From the NCBI GenBank assembly GCA_023105745.1, contig JALGQZ010000013.1, positions 27,452,105 to 27,516,104 of the forward strand: a stretch of DNA of 64,000 bases, given 5' to 3'. This DNA is from Austropuccinia psidii (Eukaryota; Basidiomycota; Pucciniomycetes; Pucciniales; Sphaerophragmiaceae). The position numbers and the translations under genes are program-made. This document shows positions 48,392-61,143 of this stretch, piece after piece (within the stretch, counting starts at the first letter, position 1; every line of letters starts with the position of its first letter). The notes under the pieces were generated by a model, which was not told where the DNA came from, searched no databases, and worked only from the letters and a program-made list of their open reading frames with translations.

Positions 48392-48671
48392 TTCCCTACC
48401 ACCAAAGAAAAAATGTAACACAATTTTTCTTTTGTAGTATACCCCCAAGTTATTTGGGGGGATATAATCCACTGTCCAACCTCTCTACTTATACTTTCAA
48501 GTATGTAAAGCACACAATTCAAACTTTTTATTGAGCAATTGGTCTTTTCTTATGTCTGAATCTGCTAAGAAACTTTTGGGCATCAGGTATTTTGCTTTCT
48601 ACAATCCATTCATCTTCATGTTATGGATTTTTATACCTGATGTCTTCTATACTAAGCTCCTTTGGTACTTC
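48392..48671 (-). other. Residual 3' internal region of A2 with the deletion junction
   Basis: On the minus strand it holds the junction (about 48640-48650), a remnant of the chromodomain tail now with stops, the C-run region and the purine tract GGTGGTAGGGAA next to the LTR. A short A/T-rich similarity (ACTTAGT) on both sides in A1 could have guided the deletion. Confidence 0.7.
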
Positions 48672-50723
48672 TTATTTTTCTGAAGGCTCAGAATCACCCT
48701 CATGTAAAGATAATGCAGCTGTTTCTTTTGTGTCTTCCACTTTTTCAACATTTATCTCATTGATTCTTTCCTTGTTTGGGCAAGTGTTTGCTAAATGAGA
48801 TGTGCTTCCACATTTGTGACATTTCAAAGGAAGTCTTTCTTGTGGCTTATTTGGCTTTGAAATTGGTTTCCCATTAGTGTTATTGTCTATTGGGGATTTG
48901 GACCAATTTATTCCAATTTTTGTTCTAGTAGTGATGTCCTCCATAGCATTGATATAATCTTCTGTAGAGCAAGGCTCAATACATCTGCTTCTTATAGCAT
49001 GCTCAAGGTCACCACCACACTTTCTTAATATCCTTTTATGTACCATTGGTTCAGACATATCAGGATGGAGGGCAGTTAATCTGTCCTTCTGTTTAAGAAA
49101 CCAAGACATGGGCCTGTCCCTCTCAATATTAAAAATGGCTTCTTCAAAAGAATTTTCCATTCTAAATCTCCAGGAATCATTTGTCCATTTGGAAATAACT
49201 CGTTCTTTCCACCAAGGCCAAGAATGTTTACCATGGTCTTGTCTCATTTTATAATACCATTTCCTTGCTGATTTGGTAAATAATGAGTGTAATCTGGCAC
49301 TTATGTATTTATCTGGTATGTTAAAGTCTTCTTTGAACATATCAATTGTTTTCATAAATTCCATATGATTATATTCTCCTTCACCACTGAAGGTTGGCCA
49401 TTCCTCTAATCTTGGAATGTCCTTAAAATTGCAAGCAGTCTCCACATCATGACTTGAAATTGTATGATGTAAATCATTATTCAAGTTAAGAACATTTCTG
49501 TCAAGAATTGGTGTGGACTGCCTTGGGAAATAATTATTCAGTGATATGTTATTAATACTTGATTGAATATGTTCTTTCAATTCAAGTCTTTCTTTATAAC
49601 TTTTTTCCAATTGTTCTTGGAAAAGAGCTGCATTGTGACCAGTTGAATTTTCCAAGTTTTGAACTTGTAATTTCAATTCTCTTAACTGTCCAGTTATAAA
49701 AGAAATTGAATTGTCATCTGGTTGATTGAGCAAAGTAACTTTAGACTCAATTCTTGCACAAATTTGCATCAAAGACACAATATTGTCTTTATTAACATTT
49801 TCAAGGCCAATAATGGTCTTTTGTTGTTCTTTCACTTGTAATATCTCATTACCCAACTTTTGTTGGATATACTCAAATATTTTAAGCTTTGTTATGATTT
49901 CTTTATCACAAGATTCAAATTGAGTTAAAAGCTTAACAAGATCTATTTCTTTGGGAAAGATTGGTTCAATCTTTCCTCCTCCTTGTTTTTGAATTCCATC
50001 AAGGTTCTTGCCATATTGAACACATTGTCCATGGCTGTCTTTTCCTTCTTTGGGATTCTGTAATTCTGAGGGTAAGGCTTGTTCCACTTGGGCTTTGCCT
50101 TTCCCTTTGCCTTTTGCTTGCCCTTCTGGTTGGTCTTTGGGGCTTGCTTGGGCTTGTTTGGCAGTTGTTGAGGCGGACTTTTGATGGTGGATTCTTGGGG
50201 ACCTTACACTGGGCTGTTGTCCTTTCCTTCAGCCAATTTCTTCTTCTGATCCTCTGACAACATGCTTTGGTTTTTCAACCAAGCTTTGATCTGTTGGACT
50301 TGTCCTTTGACAGACATTGGCGTCTAACCCAGCAGAAGATCTTCTGTCTTTTCTGGCCCCATGAACTTCTTCACTTGAAGATAAGAGTTCATGGTGCCTA
50401 TCCAAAGACTTGGAAGGAGTTCCCACTCTTGTTGTTTTGACGCCAGGAACCAGTTCTTCCATTGGGATTGATAAATTTCCACAGCTGCCTGTTGGAAATG
50501 GTTCAGGTCTAACAGCAATAGCAGTTATGTCAGCTTCTGGACTCTCAATAAGAGGTTCAAAGGTGCTGGCTAACCTTTGGGAACTGGTGGAAGTTCTGGC
50601 ATCTTCCATTTGGGCCTCTCCTCTGGGAGGACATTCTTGCCTTTTGGATTTGTGGCTGGAATGTCCTGGTCCAGATCCATTTGATTGGATGGAGTAGTTA
50701 CTTCCACTTCTAGTAGGAGTCAT
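48672..50723 (-). pseudogene. gag: gag of A2: Gag-Pol N terminus, capsid and zinc knuckle
   Basis: The frame starts at the ATG complementary to 50723 ([14 protein letters not shown]) and is open to a TGA at 50231-50229, then again to 48672. A1 has CCA where this TGA stands; conversely A2 has GGA where A1 has its TGA. The part from 50087 down includes the coiled-coil-like region, capsid ([16 protein letters not shown]) and an intact zinc knuckle ([14 protein letters not shown]). It stops shortly after, before the protease. In the overlapping frame ORF1 can be traced (exons 50888-50772, 50709-50575 and from 50508) but has stops in the first exon and after LLLG in the last. Confidence 0.85.
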
Positions 50724-50888
50724 TTCACGTCAATTTTAATAAAAAATAGAGTAAAATTGAATTGAATTCACCTGCAGGACCTTTAAAGGGCTCTTTGGTT
50801 ATCAAACCCCTTGGTGGTGGGCTGGTTTGAATTTACATACTGGACTCTGAGGCTTCAGAGTATGAAGAATTTTCTCTGATGGAAGACA

Positions 50889-51405
50889 CTAGAGAAAATT
50901 GAAAATATAAGTTATTTTATCAAATAATAAAAATAACTTAGAAACTCAACTTATTAAATAAAGTTGTTTTAATGTAATTTTATGGCAAATTACGTCAGAA
51001 ATAAAGAAAAAATGTCTAATATAAAAGAAAAAAAATGTTTTTAGTAAATATTTTTTATTTTATTTATGATTTTATTTAAATAAATAATAATTATGCAATT
51101 AACAAGTTAATTAATCAAAATTGTATTATTATTCACTTTATACTAGAATAACTCAAGGAATAAATTTCAAGTCTGTGATGTGAAAAAGCCACTGGTTAGA
51201 CAAAATAAATTTATTCCAAGTCACTCAATAATATATTGTTTCAAACAATATTCTTAAGAAAAGATACCTTTATTAATATTATAAAGATTATTTATAAGGG
51301 ATAAGTCCCAAAAAAGCCAATATTAAGACAAATATGGCAATTTTACGTCAAAGAATAGTAAAATAAGGTCTAGGATATGATTTATGTCCCAAAAATTGGT
51401 TTAAG
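50889..51405 (-). other. 5' leader of A2
   Basis: AT-rich counterpart of 441-970 in A1, ending on the minus strand in the acceptor TTTTCTCTAG before 50888. No gene is seen. Confidence 0.6.
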
Positions 51406-51425
51406 ATCATGGCCAGGCCCCCAAA
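51406..51425 (-). promoter_or_regulatory. Putative primer-binding site of A2
   Basis: On the minus strand TTTGGGGGCCTGGCCATGAT directly follows the 5' LTR, identical to the site in element B. Confidence 0.68.
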
Positions 51426-53613
51426 TGTAAGTTTTGTCTATGAAACTGTTGATAATAGTCGCAAAATCAAGAGTACTATGACTGTCCTCAGTAGGAATAT
51501 ATAATATAGCAAAATATTATAACCAAAAATTTAAATATAATTATTAAAAATGATTATATATAAGAAACAATTTAATTATTATTATAGAAATATAATAATA
51601 AAAAAAATAATAATTATAATAAATTAGAACTATTCTATTATTGTTATAGTCACTGACAGTTATAACAATAAGAAGTGTAAAGCTCTTAATGAGACAATTA
51701 CATGTGGAAAATATTAATATTAACCACTAATAAATATTCTAAAGATTATTCATAAAAGAATTAAACACACACTGTGTAGAATTAATTCTTATAGAATAAA
51801 AATTCTATATAAAAAAACTAATACTAGATAAAAAAATATAGACCTTTAGAGAAAAACTTACTTATAATATTTATTTAATACAACAAGTCAAACAACAACA
51901 GTTATTATATTAAGTAATAATTATAAGTTAAAAACACGCCAAAAATCAATATTTTTAAAGATAAAACAACTTTTTATAATAAAAATTATGATTCAAGAGT
52001 TTTTAAGAGGAATTTTTGGATTTTAAAAGATATTTAAGATGATAATTTTATAATAGAAAATATAGTATTGATGATTACAACAATAATCTAAATTCGATGA
52101 TTTCAATTCTTTAATTTACAATTAATAAAGAATAAAATTACTCAAGAATTACTTTAATAATAAGATTTTATAAATAATAAAACTTTACCTGTTTGAATTT
52201 CTAATATGATTGGATTGATAATGAATGATGGACAAAAACAGTGATGAAAAGACTCTTTTTATGTCTTAAGAGCAGCTCTCATGCTTCATAATGTATATAG
52301 AGGGCCTGCTCAGGTCAAAACTGAAAAACCATGCTTAAAATTAAAGTTCTTAGCTTAAGGTAACTTAATTTTAATTCCAATTTAAATTTAACAGGGTTAT
52401 TCTTAACTCCATGTAACATTAATTCTCATTTAAACTAATTATTTTACGTTTTTAATATAAATAAGCTTATTTATATTGAAGTTCATCACATGAACAACTT
52501 AAAAATAGAGTTTCAAGCAGAAATCTCTTAAACTCAACTTTTAATTAATTTTTAAAGACAATATAATTTTCTTTGAGTTTTAATTAAAAGAGTAAATTTC
52601 CAGGCTAATTACCCAGGAAGATTTTTTTATAAAAGATACTTAAAACTTAATTTATATGTAGATAATATTAAATTGTAAGCTTTGTGAAGCTTTCAAGCAA
52701 AGTAATTAAGAATTGGAGTTTTAATGAATTTTTGAAGTTATTGCTATTTTTCCACGTAAAATAGCAATACACACCAAAGCTTAAGTTTTGATAAGGTTTT
52801 AATGCTTGTAACCTTAAAGTTTTAAGCTTATTTGAGCTTTTTAAGCTTAATTAAGCTTTGACAGTTCTTAAAACCTTGAATTCAAGCCTGCATATTGGGA
52901 TTTACCCTCTTGGCAGCTTGAAATTCCTGTCTAAATTGGGATAAAACCAGTTTAAACCTTAAGGTTGGATCAAAGGCTAATCTTAAAGTTTAAATAAGGT
53001 TGAAAATCCTCCAATACAGGTGGAAAACCTCAATTAAATCATTGCAGATCTAAAAAGTTGGGTACCCCAGCTCTATTTGGTATTTTTCCTTTGTCCCACC
53101 TTTTTGCGTGGATTTTTCCCTTTTATTTATTTAAAGCCATACCATGGCTTTAAACCCTTCTAAATTGAGCTCACGCAGGATTTACATTCTGTATGGCAGA
53201 TCCTTAGCCAATTCAGTAAATATACACCACACCTCAATTTTAACTAAAATTTTGGGAAGTTTGCATTAACCTTTTGCAAATTTAAATTTAAGCTTATTTA
53301 AGCCTCAATTTAACAATTTAAAAAAATCTTAAATAAGTTACATTAGTACTTTTAGATTCTTAAATCTTCTAATAACACAAGAAATAAGTGTTTTTGTGTA
53401 TAACACCTTATGGATGTACCCCAGGTCATTTTTGGTGTAGAATCCAAAAATGACATAATATTTATAACTTTGTTTATCCAAAAAAAAGCTATACTTATTT
53501 TTTGTTATTTTTTATTTTAATTTCAACTAAAAAGTCTGTTTAAGACAAAATTAACTGTTTATAAAATCATTTGTGGCCTTATGGGTATGTTATACATACC
53601 TCACAGGCTTACA
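51426..53613 (-). repeat. 5' LTR of A2
   Basis: Reverse complement starts TGTAAGCC (TGTGAGCC in other copies) and ends CTTACA. Numerous differences from the 3' LTR of the same element indicate that A2 is considerably older than A1. Confidence 0.92.
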
Positions 53614-54902
53614 GTGGTCCAAACTTAAAAAAAGTAGATATAAAGATTCCAATAATTCATAATTGAATAATTACATGAAATTTATCATTCTATTCAAGGT
53701 ATAATCCCGAGAAAGCATGGTTGGAACTCCAAAATAATAAATTTTAACAGAAAAGATGAATTACAACAAAAATTATTAGAAACAGATGTTTGATGTTCTA
53801 ATAAAATCCTCTTGGAGCCTTGGTGAGGAAAATCCGAGCTATTAACATTAACTGTCTTAATTGCAGGACCATGAAGAACTTAAATGTCATTAAGGATTAA
53901 AGTTAAGGCTCAAAAATGATCATTTGTGATTGGTAACTCTAATCTTATTTCAGTTAAACAGTTGAATAAGAGAGGAAACCGGTGTATCCTATTATTTTAT
54001 AATTAAAACTACTTTGAGAAACCAAAATAAGTAATATTCCAAGCTTATTATGTAATCAAATTAAATGTGTAGTAATAACTCTAAGTAATGCTCTAATAAT
54101 GTGATAAAAGGTTTAATGATGATGTAATCAGCACAAAATCTTAAAATATTGATCAATTCCAGTGGATGGAATCAGTAAGTTTCTACTAGAAGGAGGGCTC
54201 TTTAATATGAAAGGACCTCTTCTTCCTCTGATTCCCCCCATATGCAACAAAGACAATGAAAATATGCAATAAAAAGTCAAATTTTAATACAAAACTCTTA
54301 TATTTTTAAAGAAGAAATTTGTATCTCATAGTGCTTACTATTTCATACTTAATTAAATAAATACTTTATTTTCCTTTTTTGATATCCCTTGAAATCTGTA
54401 AATCCACATAAGAATAGTAAAATTTTGAATTCTCTCTATTTTTTCATTGTAAATAAAATTTAAATGAGTTGTATTTACATTCTTAGATGTAAAATCAATC
54501 AAAGCTATTATATTAAGTGTTAAGAGTAGGTTTTTTTTCTCTCTCTTACTACTACTAATGATTCTTGTATCAATACAAATAATACTTAGATTAACATATA
54601 TCTTGAATATTGGAAATATTGATGTTGTTAATTCTTTTTTATTATTAAATAACAAATCTTCATGCATTTATAATTTTTGTGTAACAATAATAAATTTCCC
54701 TCAATATATTAATATATTTATTTTATTAAATTATTTTCACAAGATAATTCATCTTATTTTGTTCTTTTCAAATTATAAAAATATTTTTACACCATAATTA
54801 TAATTATTCTATATCTTATTATTCATTTCAATCAGGACGTTCAGAGTGCAATAAGTAAAATGTTAGTAATTTCTATTTATTTTTTCATATTCAAACCTTA
54901 AA

Positions 54903-57900
54903 ATGGGAGTGGTCATACCTTTCTTAACTTAATTCGAATTATGTTGATTGTAATGTAATGGATCAAAGTGGAAGGGACTGGAAGAAGAGAATGAATCATG
55001 ATTGAACAGGAAGTACAAATTCCATTGTGGGAGCTCCTCTTGTGTGGGATGAAAATGAGGAAGTACCTGGAAGGAGAAATCAGAGGGAGCTAGTTTTGAA
55101 TTTCTAATAACTCCTGTAATCAAGGGTGGCAAGGGTATATTGCCTTCCCCCCTAAAATACTGAAAAAATCTTCCTTGGAGCTCACAAACCAAAAATAAAA
55201 TTAGTAATTGGCTTTAAAACTACAGAAGACAAAATTCATAAGTCTCATATCAGACCTATTCAAGATAAAATACGGGATATAATGTCAGTAATTTGGTGAA
55301 TTTTTAGATTTTAATGAGATACTTGTCTGGATAATATTTATTTTTACTGAAATCAATGTGAGTGGTTTCTTCTTGGTGATAAATTTGGTAAGATGGGCTA
55401 TTTAAGGTGTTCTGGTCACTTTGATGAGTGTTGATAAAGAGAATTCTGTTAAGGTAAAGCTATAATAGAGTAAAATAATTTTTTTTGAAGGTTTGTAATT
55501 TTGTTAAGAGTGGTTAATAATAAGATGAAATTGAATTTGTAAATTTAAGAGGTAAGATTCTTTTTGGTATTGGATGTTTGAAGGACTAAGTTAATTCAAA
55601 ATCTTGATAAATGGTGTTAATTTTACTGCATAAAATATTCTAATAGAGTAGTAACCCTAATCTTGGGTACTAGATATTTTTTTAATAATGAGATTCCACG
55701 GAGCTTTGCTACTGGGTAATCTTCAACACTATCCTTCCACTGAGCTTAGCTACTGGGTAAATAAACTTACTATAATAACTTGGACTACCTCCCAGGTGAG
55801 GGATGAATTATTCCTATGCTGCTACTGTGTAGGGGATAAAATGTGCATAGGGGGGATTTTTAAATCTGGGGGGAGATTGCCCCTCTATTTTTACTTTTTG
55901 GGATCCCAGGGGTATCTCCATGGGAGCTGTCTTTTTCCACTTCAATTCCTCTTCATTTCATCATGTGACTCTGTTTTTGGTGAGGACCTTTCTTGCATTT
56001 GTCAAGTGATTTCAGGTTTTCTGAAAACATTTTCTCTACACAGCCTCTATTTAACACATGATAATCTTTCTGGTGAGCTGATTATGACATGATATTCTTT
56101 TATTTTCTTTGCATACACGAGGTGATTTAATTTTGGCTGGGGAGTTTTCTTTTGCACAACCTTTTTTCTGTCACATGATATGCTTTTTGTGGGTGCAGTA
56201 TTGCATGATGACCTTTCATTTCCTTTGCATCTGTCATATTTTAGGCTTGGTAGAAGTAGATGTGTAGTTTATGCTGGTGTCACGGCTGTGTTTCTTCTTT
56301 TTGAACATTAAAATGGGGTCAGGTGAAAATTTATTGCACTGAGGAATTTATTGTTGTGTATGAGATGATGTGATCTTTTAGTTTGACACATGCTGTGCAT
56401 AGTGCATAGTCATCTGGTTGAGATTTAAATAATTGTGTACTTCATGCATCCTGTTGAAAATATTTTTCGCTTGCATGAGGTGATAAATGGTGTAAAGAAT
56501 TTTGAGGCTGTTTTAAGGTTTGAAGTGGGGTTACTGTGGATATAAAAGGTGGTTATTCTTGAGGCTGTTCTGTGAATAACTTTCAGGAAGTCCTTGGAGC
56601 CTAGCTTTTTATCATGTGAATTTTCTATGTTGAATTAAAGGTGGTTGTTTAATTCATGCAGGTGTCATTTCTTTGCTGCATGACCCCTGTGGCTATAGAG
56701 GGGTGTGAATCTGGATGGAGTGTGTACTTCAAATGGTGTTGCCTTATTTGTTGTAGCTTGATTATTAAATGTGCATAAAGAAATTGAATAATCAATTTAA
56801 ACACATACACTTCCCTTTGGTGCCTGTGCCATGGTATTATGAATTGACTCAAGCTTCTTTCTGTAAAACTGACCTTTTGGTGTAACCTTTGACTGTAAGT
56901 CTGCCTGTGGGTTTCATTTACTGCTTTTATGGGGTACTATGAGCTTGAGCCTGGTTAAAGAAATGGTATGGAATACCATACCATGAGGTATCACTTCCAA
57001 GCTTTAAATTTCATGACAAATCTCAAACTTCAACCAACAAACAAGCCAATAAACCCTTGCCTTGAAAGGTATATTATTCACTCCCATGTCAAAAAGGTAT
57101 TTAATTTCCTTTATGATTCTCTTTTTTCAAATTTAAGTGTTAATCTTCTTATATATTCATTTTTCAGGGCTTATCTTTTGGAAATTTAAAAACAGCCCTT
57201 TTTATTTCATTCCTAATTGTGACTTGCCACTCCCCATAATCAAATCCACATCATTGAAGGCCTTTTTAGTTATGCAATCCAACCATTCTCAAAATTATAT
57301 TTTTCTCATAGCTCTCACATCACATTCATCCAATCTCTTTTTATTTAATCAAGAGCCTTTTTTCTAGTTTTGCATGAAAAATTCAAAAACAGTTAAATTT
57401 ACAACTGATACCTGAACTACTCCCAATGTGACAGTCTATATGGCCATCAATGGAAATTTTATTTATTATGATTTTAAACTAACATCACTTTTATTATTAA
57501 TTAAAAAATATGAAGGTTTTTTCTATTTTTGGATAGGCTTGGTTTCTATATGATACTAACCTTTTCTTCAGGGCATCACTCTTGTACATCTCTTGCCAAA
57601 CAATTAATTATAATATTGAATGAATACATCTTGGAGGATAAAAGTATTTTCATAACAGCTGAAAATGCTCCAGTCAACCAACAAATGCCACAAAAACTTG
57701 AGAAAGAATGCCCAAATTTCACCTCTGCGACCAATATGATTGACTGCATGGCAAACATGATGGATTGAAATTTCTTTCTTATGGGGAAGCTTCTGCTACC
57801 ACTCTAGAAGATGGCGAAATTCATTCCCCAATGTTTATTTTAAATCTGGTAATCCCCTTGATGGCTTACAGGTTAAGTATGGCTAAATAGTCTGATTATT

Positions 57901-58906
57901 GCAACTAACTTTAAACTAAACTTCAGAGCTTCTTTTCTGATCTTCCTGAGGTCAAGTCAACTGAAATTATATTATCTTAAGAATATAAAGGTACAATATT
58001 TCCAGCACTTTTCCAGATGGCCTGAGAGTACCTCTCAAAAAAGCAACCAGTGCACCTTCTGAGGGGGTATTCCCTTGTGGACACAAGACACTCCCATACC
58101 AAAGAAATTCCCTTTCTCAAATGAATGTGTGAAATATTGGGCTTGTAAATTTGGTCCCATTCATTGTTCAGATTAGCCCTTTTGTGAGTCTTTATCATTC
58201 TAAGGTTTTTGGAATCAAAAATACCCATAATTGTGCTTCCCTCCATTTGGGGATTTTGTAGGGTCCTTCCTTCTTTCACCATCAATTTTTGAGCCTCAAA
58301 GTAACATTCCCAAAAATATGGACCTTTTGCCAATTCCCAAATGGGACTTCCATGGTGTGGTATTCCATAAATATTCTTTCAAGGTTGAAATACACAATTT
58401 TAGAGCTGAAAATTTAATCAAAAAATAGAAAAATATATAAATAAAATAAAAATAATTAATTAAATAAATGGATGATATTTAAAAAATAAAGAAAATGAAA
58501 ATAAAATGAGTTGGAAAAAAAAGGGGGTAGTATATGGAAATACTATATAACTATTTTGTTTGAATCTGACTAAACCTTCACCTATAGTCACATATCTTCT
58601 TAACCACATAACATGGAAAATCACTAGATATAATGTATTAAAGAAGAATAATAAAAATATACACTCCATAATAGGTACAAGCATATACTTCAAAACATTT
58701 CACCTGGTTCAAAAATTCAATATGAATAAAGACAGGTCAATTTTATGAGTTATACCATCAATCTTACAACAAGATGTGTTACAGTGCTTCACAAAGAAAA
58801 ATCTACATATCATCTTACATGTTTTGACATTACTCCATTCCCACTTAAACTCCCATAACCACAGTTTACAGGTATCATTTACAAATTAAATTTTACATGT
58901 AAGCAC
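54903..58906. other. Unique DNA without recognised genes
   Basis: It is AT-rich with less AT-rich patches near 54920-55150 and 55780-56000. The longest open frames are 55688-56092 (plus, 134 codons, Leu/Phe/Cys-rich) and 58333-57977 (minus, 118 codons, starting MAKGPYFWECYFEAQKLM). I recognise neither, and neither has splice or repeat support. Around 56100-56520 related words recur (TTTTCTTTGCAT, CATGAGGTGAT, CACATGATATGC), suggesting a degenerate repeat. Confidence 0.4.
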
Positions 58907-61096
58907 TGTAAGGTTTGTCTATGAAACTCTTGATAATAGTAACAATATCAAGAGTACTATGACTGTCCTCAGTAGAAAAATATAATATAATAAAATATTA
59001 CAACCACAAATTTAAATATAATTATTAAAAATAATTATATATATAAAATAATTTTAATTATTATTATAAAAATATAATAATAAAAAAAATATAATAATTA
59101 TAATAAATTATAATTATTCTATTATTGTTATAGTCACTGACAGTTATAACAATAAGAAATGTAAAGCTCTTAATGAGACAATTACACGTGGAAATATGAA
59201 TATTAACCACTTTATGAATAATATAAATATTATTTATAAAAGAATTATAACACACACTGTGCAGAAATAATTCTTATAGAATAAAATTCTATATAAAAAA
59301 CTAATACTAGATAAAAAAATTATAGAGCTTTAGAGAAAAACTTACTTATAATATTTATTTAATACAACAAGTCAAATAACAACAGTTATTATATCAAATA
59401 ATAATTATAAGTTAAAAACACGCCTAAAATCAATAAATTTAAAGATAAAACAACTTTTTATGATAAAATTTAAGATTAAAGAGTTTTTGAGAGGAATTTG
59501 TGGGTTTAAAAGATATTTAAGATGATAATTTTTATAATATAAAATATATTATTGATGATTACAACAATAATCTGAATTCTATGACTTCAATTCTTTAATT
59601 TACAATTAATAAAGAATAAAATAACTTAAGAATTACTTTAATAATAAGATTTTATAAATAATAAAACTTTACCTGTTTAAATGTCTAATATGATTGGATT
59701 GATAATGAATGATGGACAAAAACAGTGATGAAAAGACTCTTTTTATGTCTTAAGAGCAGCTCTCATGATTCATAATGATTATAGAGGGTGTGCTCAGGTC
59801 AAAACTGAAAAATCATACTTAAAAACAAAGTTCTTAGCTTAAGGCAACTTGTTTTTAATTCCAATTTAAAGTTACCAGTGTTATTCTTAACTCCATTTAA
59901 CTTTAATCCTCATTTAAACTAATTATTTTAAGTTTTTAATATAAATAAACTTATTTATATTGAAGTTCATCACATGAACAACTTAAAAATAGAGTTTCAA
60001 GTAGAAATCTCTTAAACTGAATTTTTAATTAATTTTTAAAGAAATCATAACTTTCTTTGAGTTTAATTAAAAGAGTAAATTTCCAGGCTAATTACCCAGG
60101 AAATTTATTTATAAAAGATACTTAAAATTTAATTTATATATTAAAAATATTAAATTCTAAGTTGTGTGAAATTTTCAAGCAAATCCATTAATAATTGGAT
60201 TTTTAATGAATTTTTGAAGTTATTGCTATTTTTCCACGTAAAATAGCAAAACACACCAAACCTTAAGTTTTGATAAGGTTTTAATGCTTGAAACTTTAAA
60301 GTTTTAAGCTTATTCAAGGTTTTTAAGCTTAATTAAGCTCTGACAGTTCTTAAAACCTTGATTTCAAGCCTGCATATTGGGATTTACCCTTTGGCAGCTT
60401 GAAATTCCTGTCCAATTTGGGATAAAACCAGTTTAAACCTTAAGGTTGGATCAAAGTCTAATCTTAAAGTTTAAATAAGGTTGAAAATCCTCCAATACAG
60501 GTGGACAACCTTAATTGAATCCTTGCAGATCCAAAAAGTTGGGTACCCCAGCTCTATTTGGTCTTTTTCCTTTGTCCCAACTTTCTGCGTGGATTTTGCC
60601 CTTTTATTTATTTAAAGCCATACTATGGCCTTAAACCCTTTTAAATTGAGCTCACACAGGATTTACATTCTGTATGGCAAATCCTTAGCCAATTTAGTAA
60701 ATATACACCACACCTCAATTTTAACTAAAATTTTGGTAAGTTTGCATTAACTTTATGCAACTTTAAATTTAAGCTTATTTAAGCTTAAATTTAACAAATT
60801 TTTAAAAAATGTTAAAAAAGTTACATTAGTACTGTGAGATTCTTAAATCTTCCAATAACACAAGAAATAAGTGTTTTTGGGTATAACACCCTATGGATGT
60901 ACCCTAGGTTATTTTTGGTGTAGAATCCAGAAATGACATAATAATTATAACTTTGTTTATCCAAAAAAAAGTTATACTTTTTTTTTGTTATTTTTTATTT
61001 TAAATTCAACTGAAAAGTCTGTTTAAGACAAAATCAACTGTTTATAAAATCATTTGTGGCCTTATGGGTATGTCATACATACCTCACAGGCTCACA
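58907..61096 (-). repeat. 3' LTR of A3 (2190 bp)
   Basis: Reverse complement begins TGTGAGCC and ends CTTACA. It is closer to the A1 LTR than the A2 LTRs are, for example in ACATAAAAAGAG and in an intact hairpin 2. Confidence 0.92.
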
Positions 61097-61143
61097 TTCC
61101 TTACCACCAAAAAAAAATTGTACCACAATTTTTCTTTTGTAGT
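58907..61143 (-). mobile_element. 3' end of a third family-A element (A3), interrupted
   Basis: A complete minus-strand 3' LTR (61096-58907) is followed by 47 nt of family-A internal sequence (61097-61143: purine tract and T/A-rich block). It stops within the word TTTGTAGT where family C begins. In A2 the same word continues TTTGTAGTATACCCCC. The remainder of A3 is expected to the right of element C, outside the window. Confidence 0.85.

Larger units (their letters stand above)
46196..53613 (-). mobile_element. Internally deleted, Gag-only family A element (A2)
   Basis: On the minus strand are a 5' LTR (53613-51426), primer site, ORF1/Gag region (50888-48672), a short 3' region and a 3' LTR (48391-46196). 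About 3.6 kb from the end of Gag to near the end of Pol is missing: the sequence passes from the Gag tail (TTAGTATAGAAG) to the chromodomain tail (CATCAGGTATAAAAATCC) at about 48640-48650. LTRs, primer site and purine tract are kept, so it could once have been mobilised in trans, like TR-GAG elements. It inserted in a B LTR; the 5-bp flanks are gtggg (left) and gtggt (right), one mismatch. Confidence 0.9.
45721..54902 (+). repeat. Solo LTR of family B, split by element A2
   Basis: The left part is 45721-46195 (starts TGTGAGCCTTTGAG) and the right part 53614-54902 (from GTGGTCCAAACTTAAAAAAAG to about CAAACCTTAAA). Joined at the A2 insertion site they form a continuous B-type LTR: compare GTGGTCCATACTTAAAAAAAG in the element B 3' LTR near 40780. 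No internal region is present. The element's right end is weakly defined. Confidence 0.82.

Noticed and set aside
57977..58333. 118-codon minus-strand frame as a gene
   Set aside because: No recognised motif, no splice context and no second copy; left as unexplained open frame.
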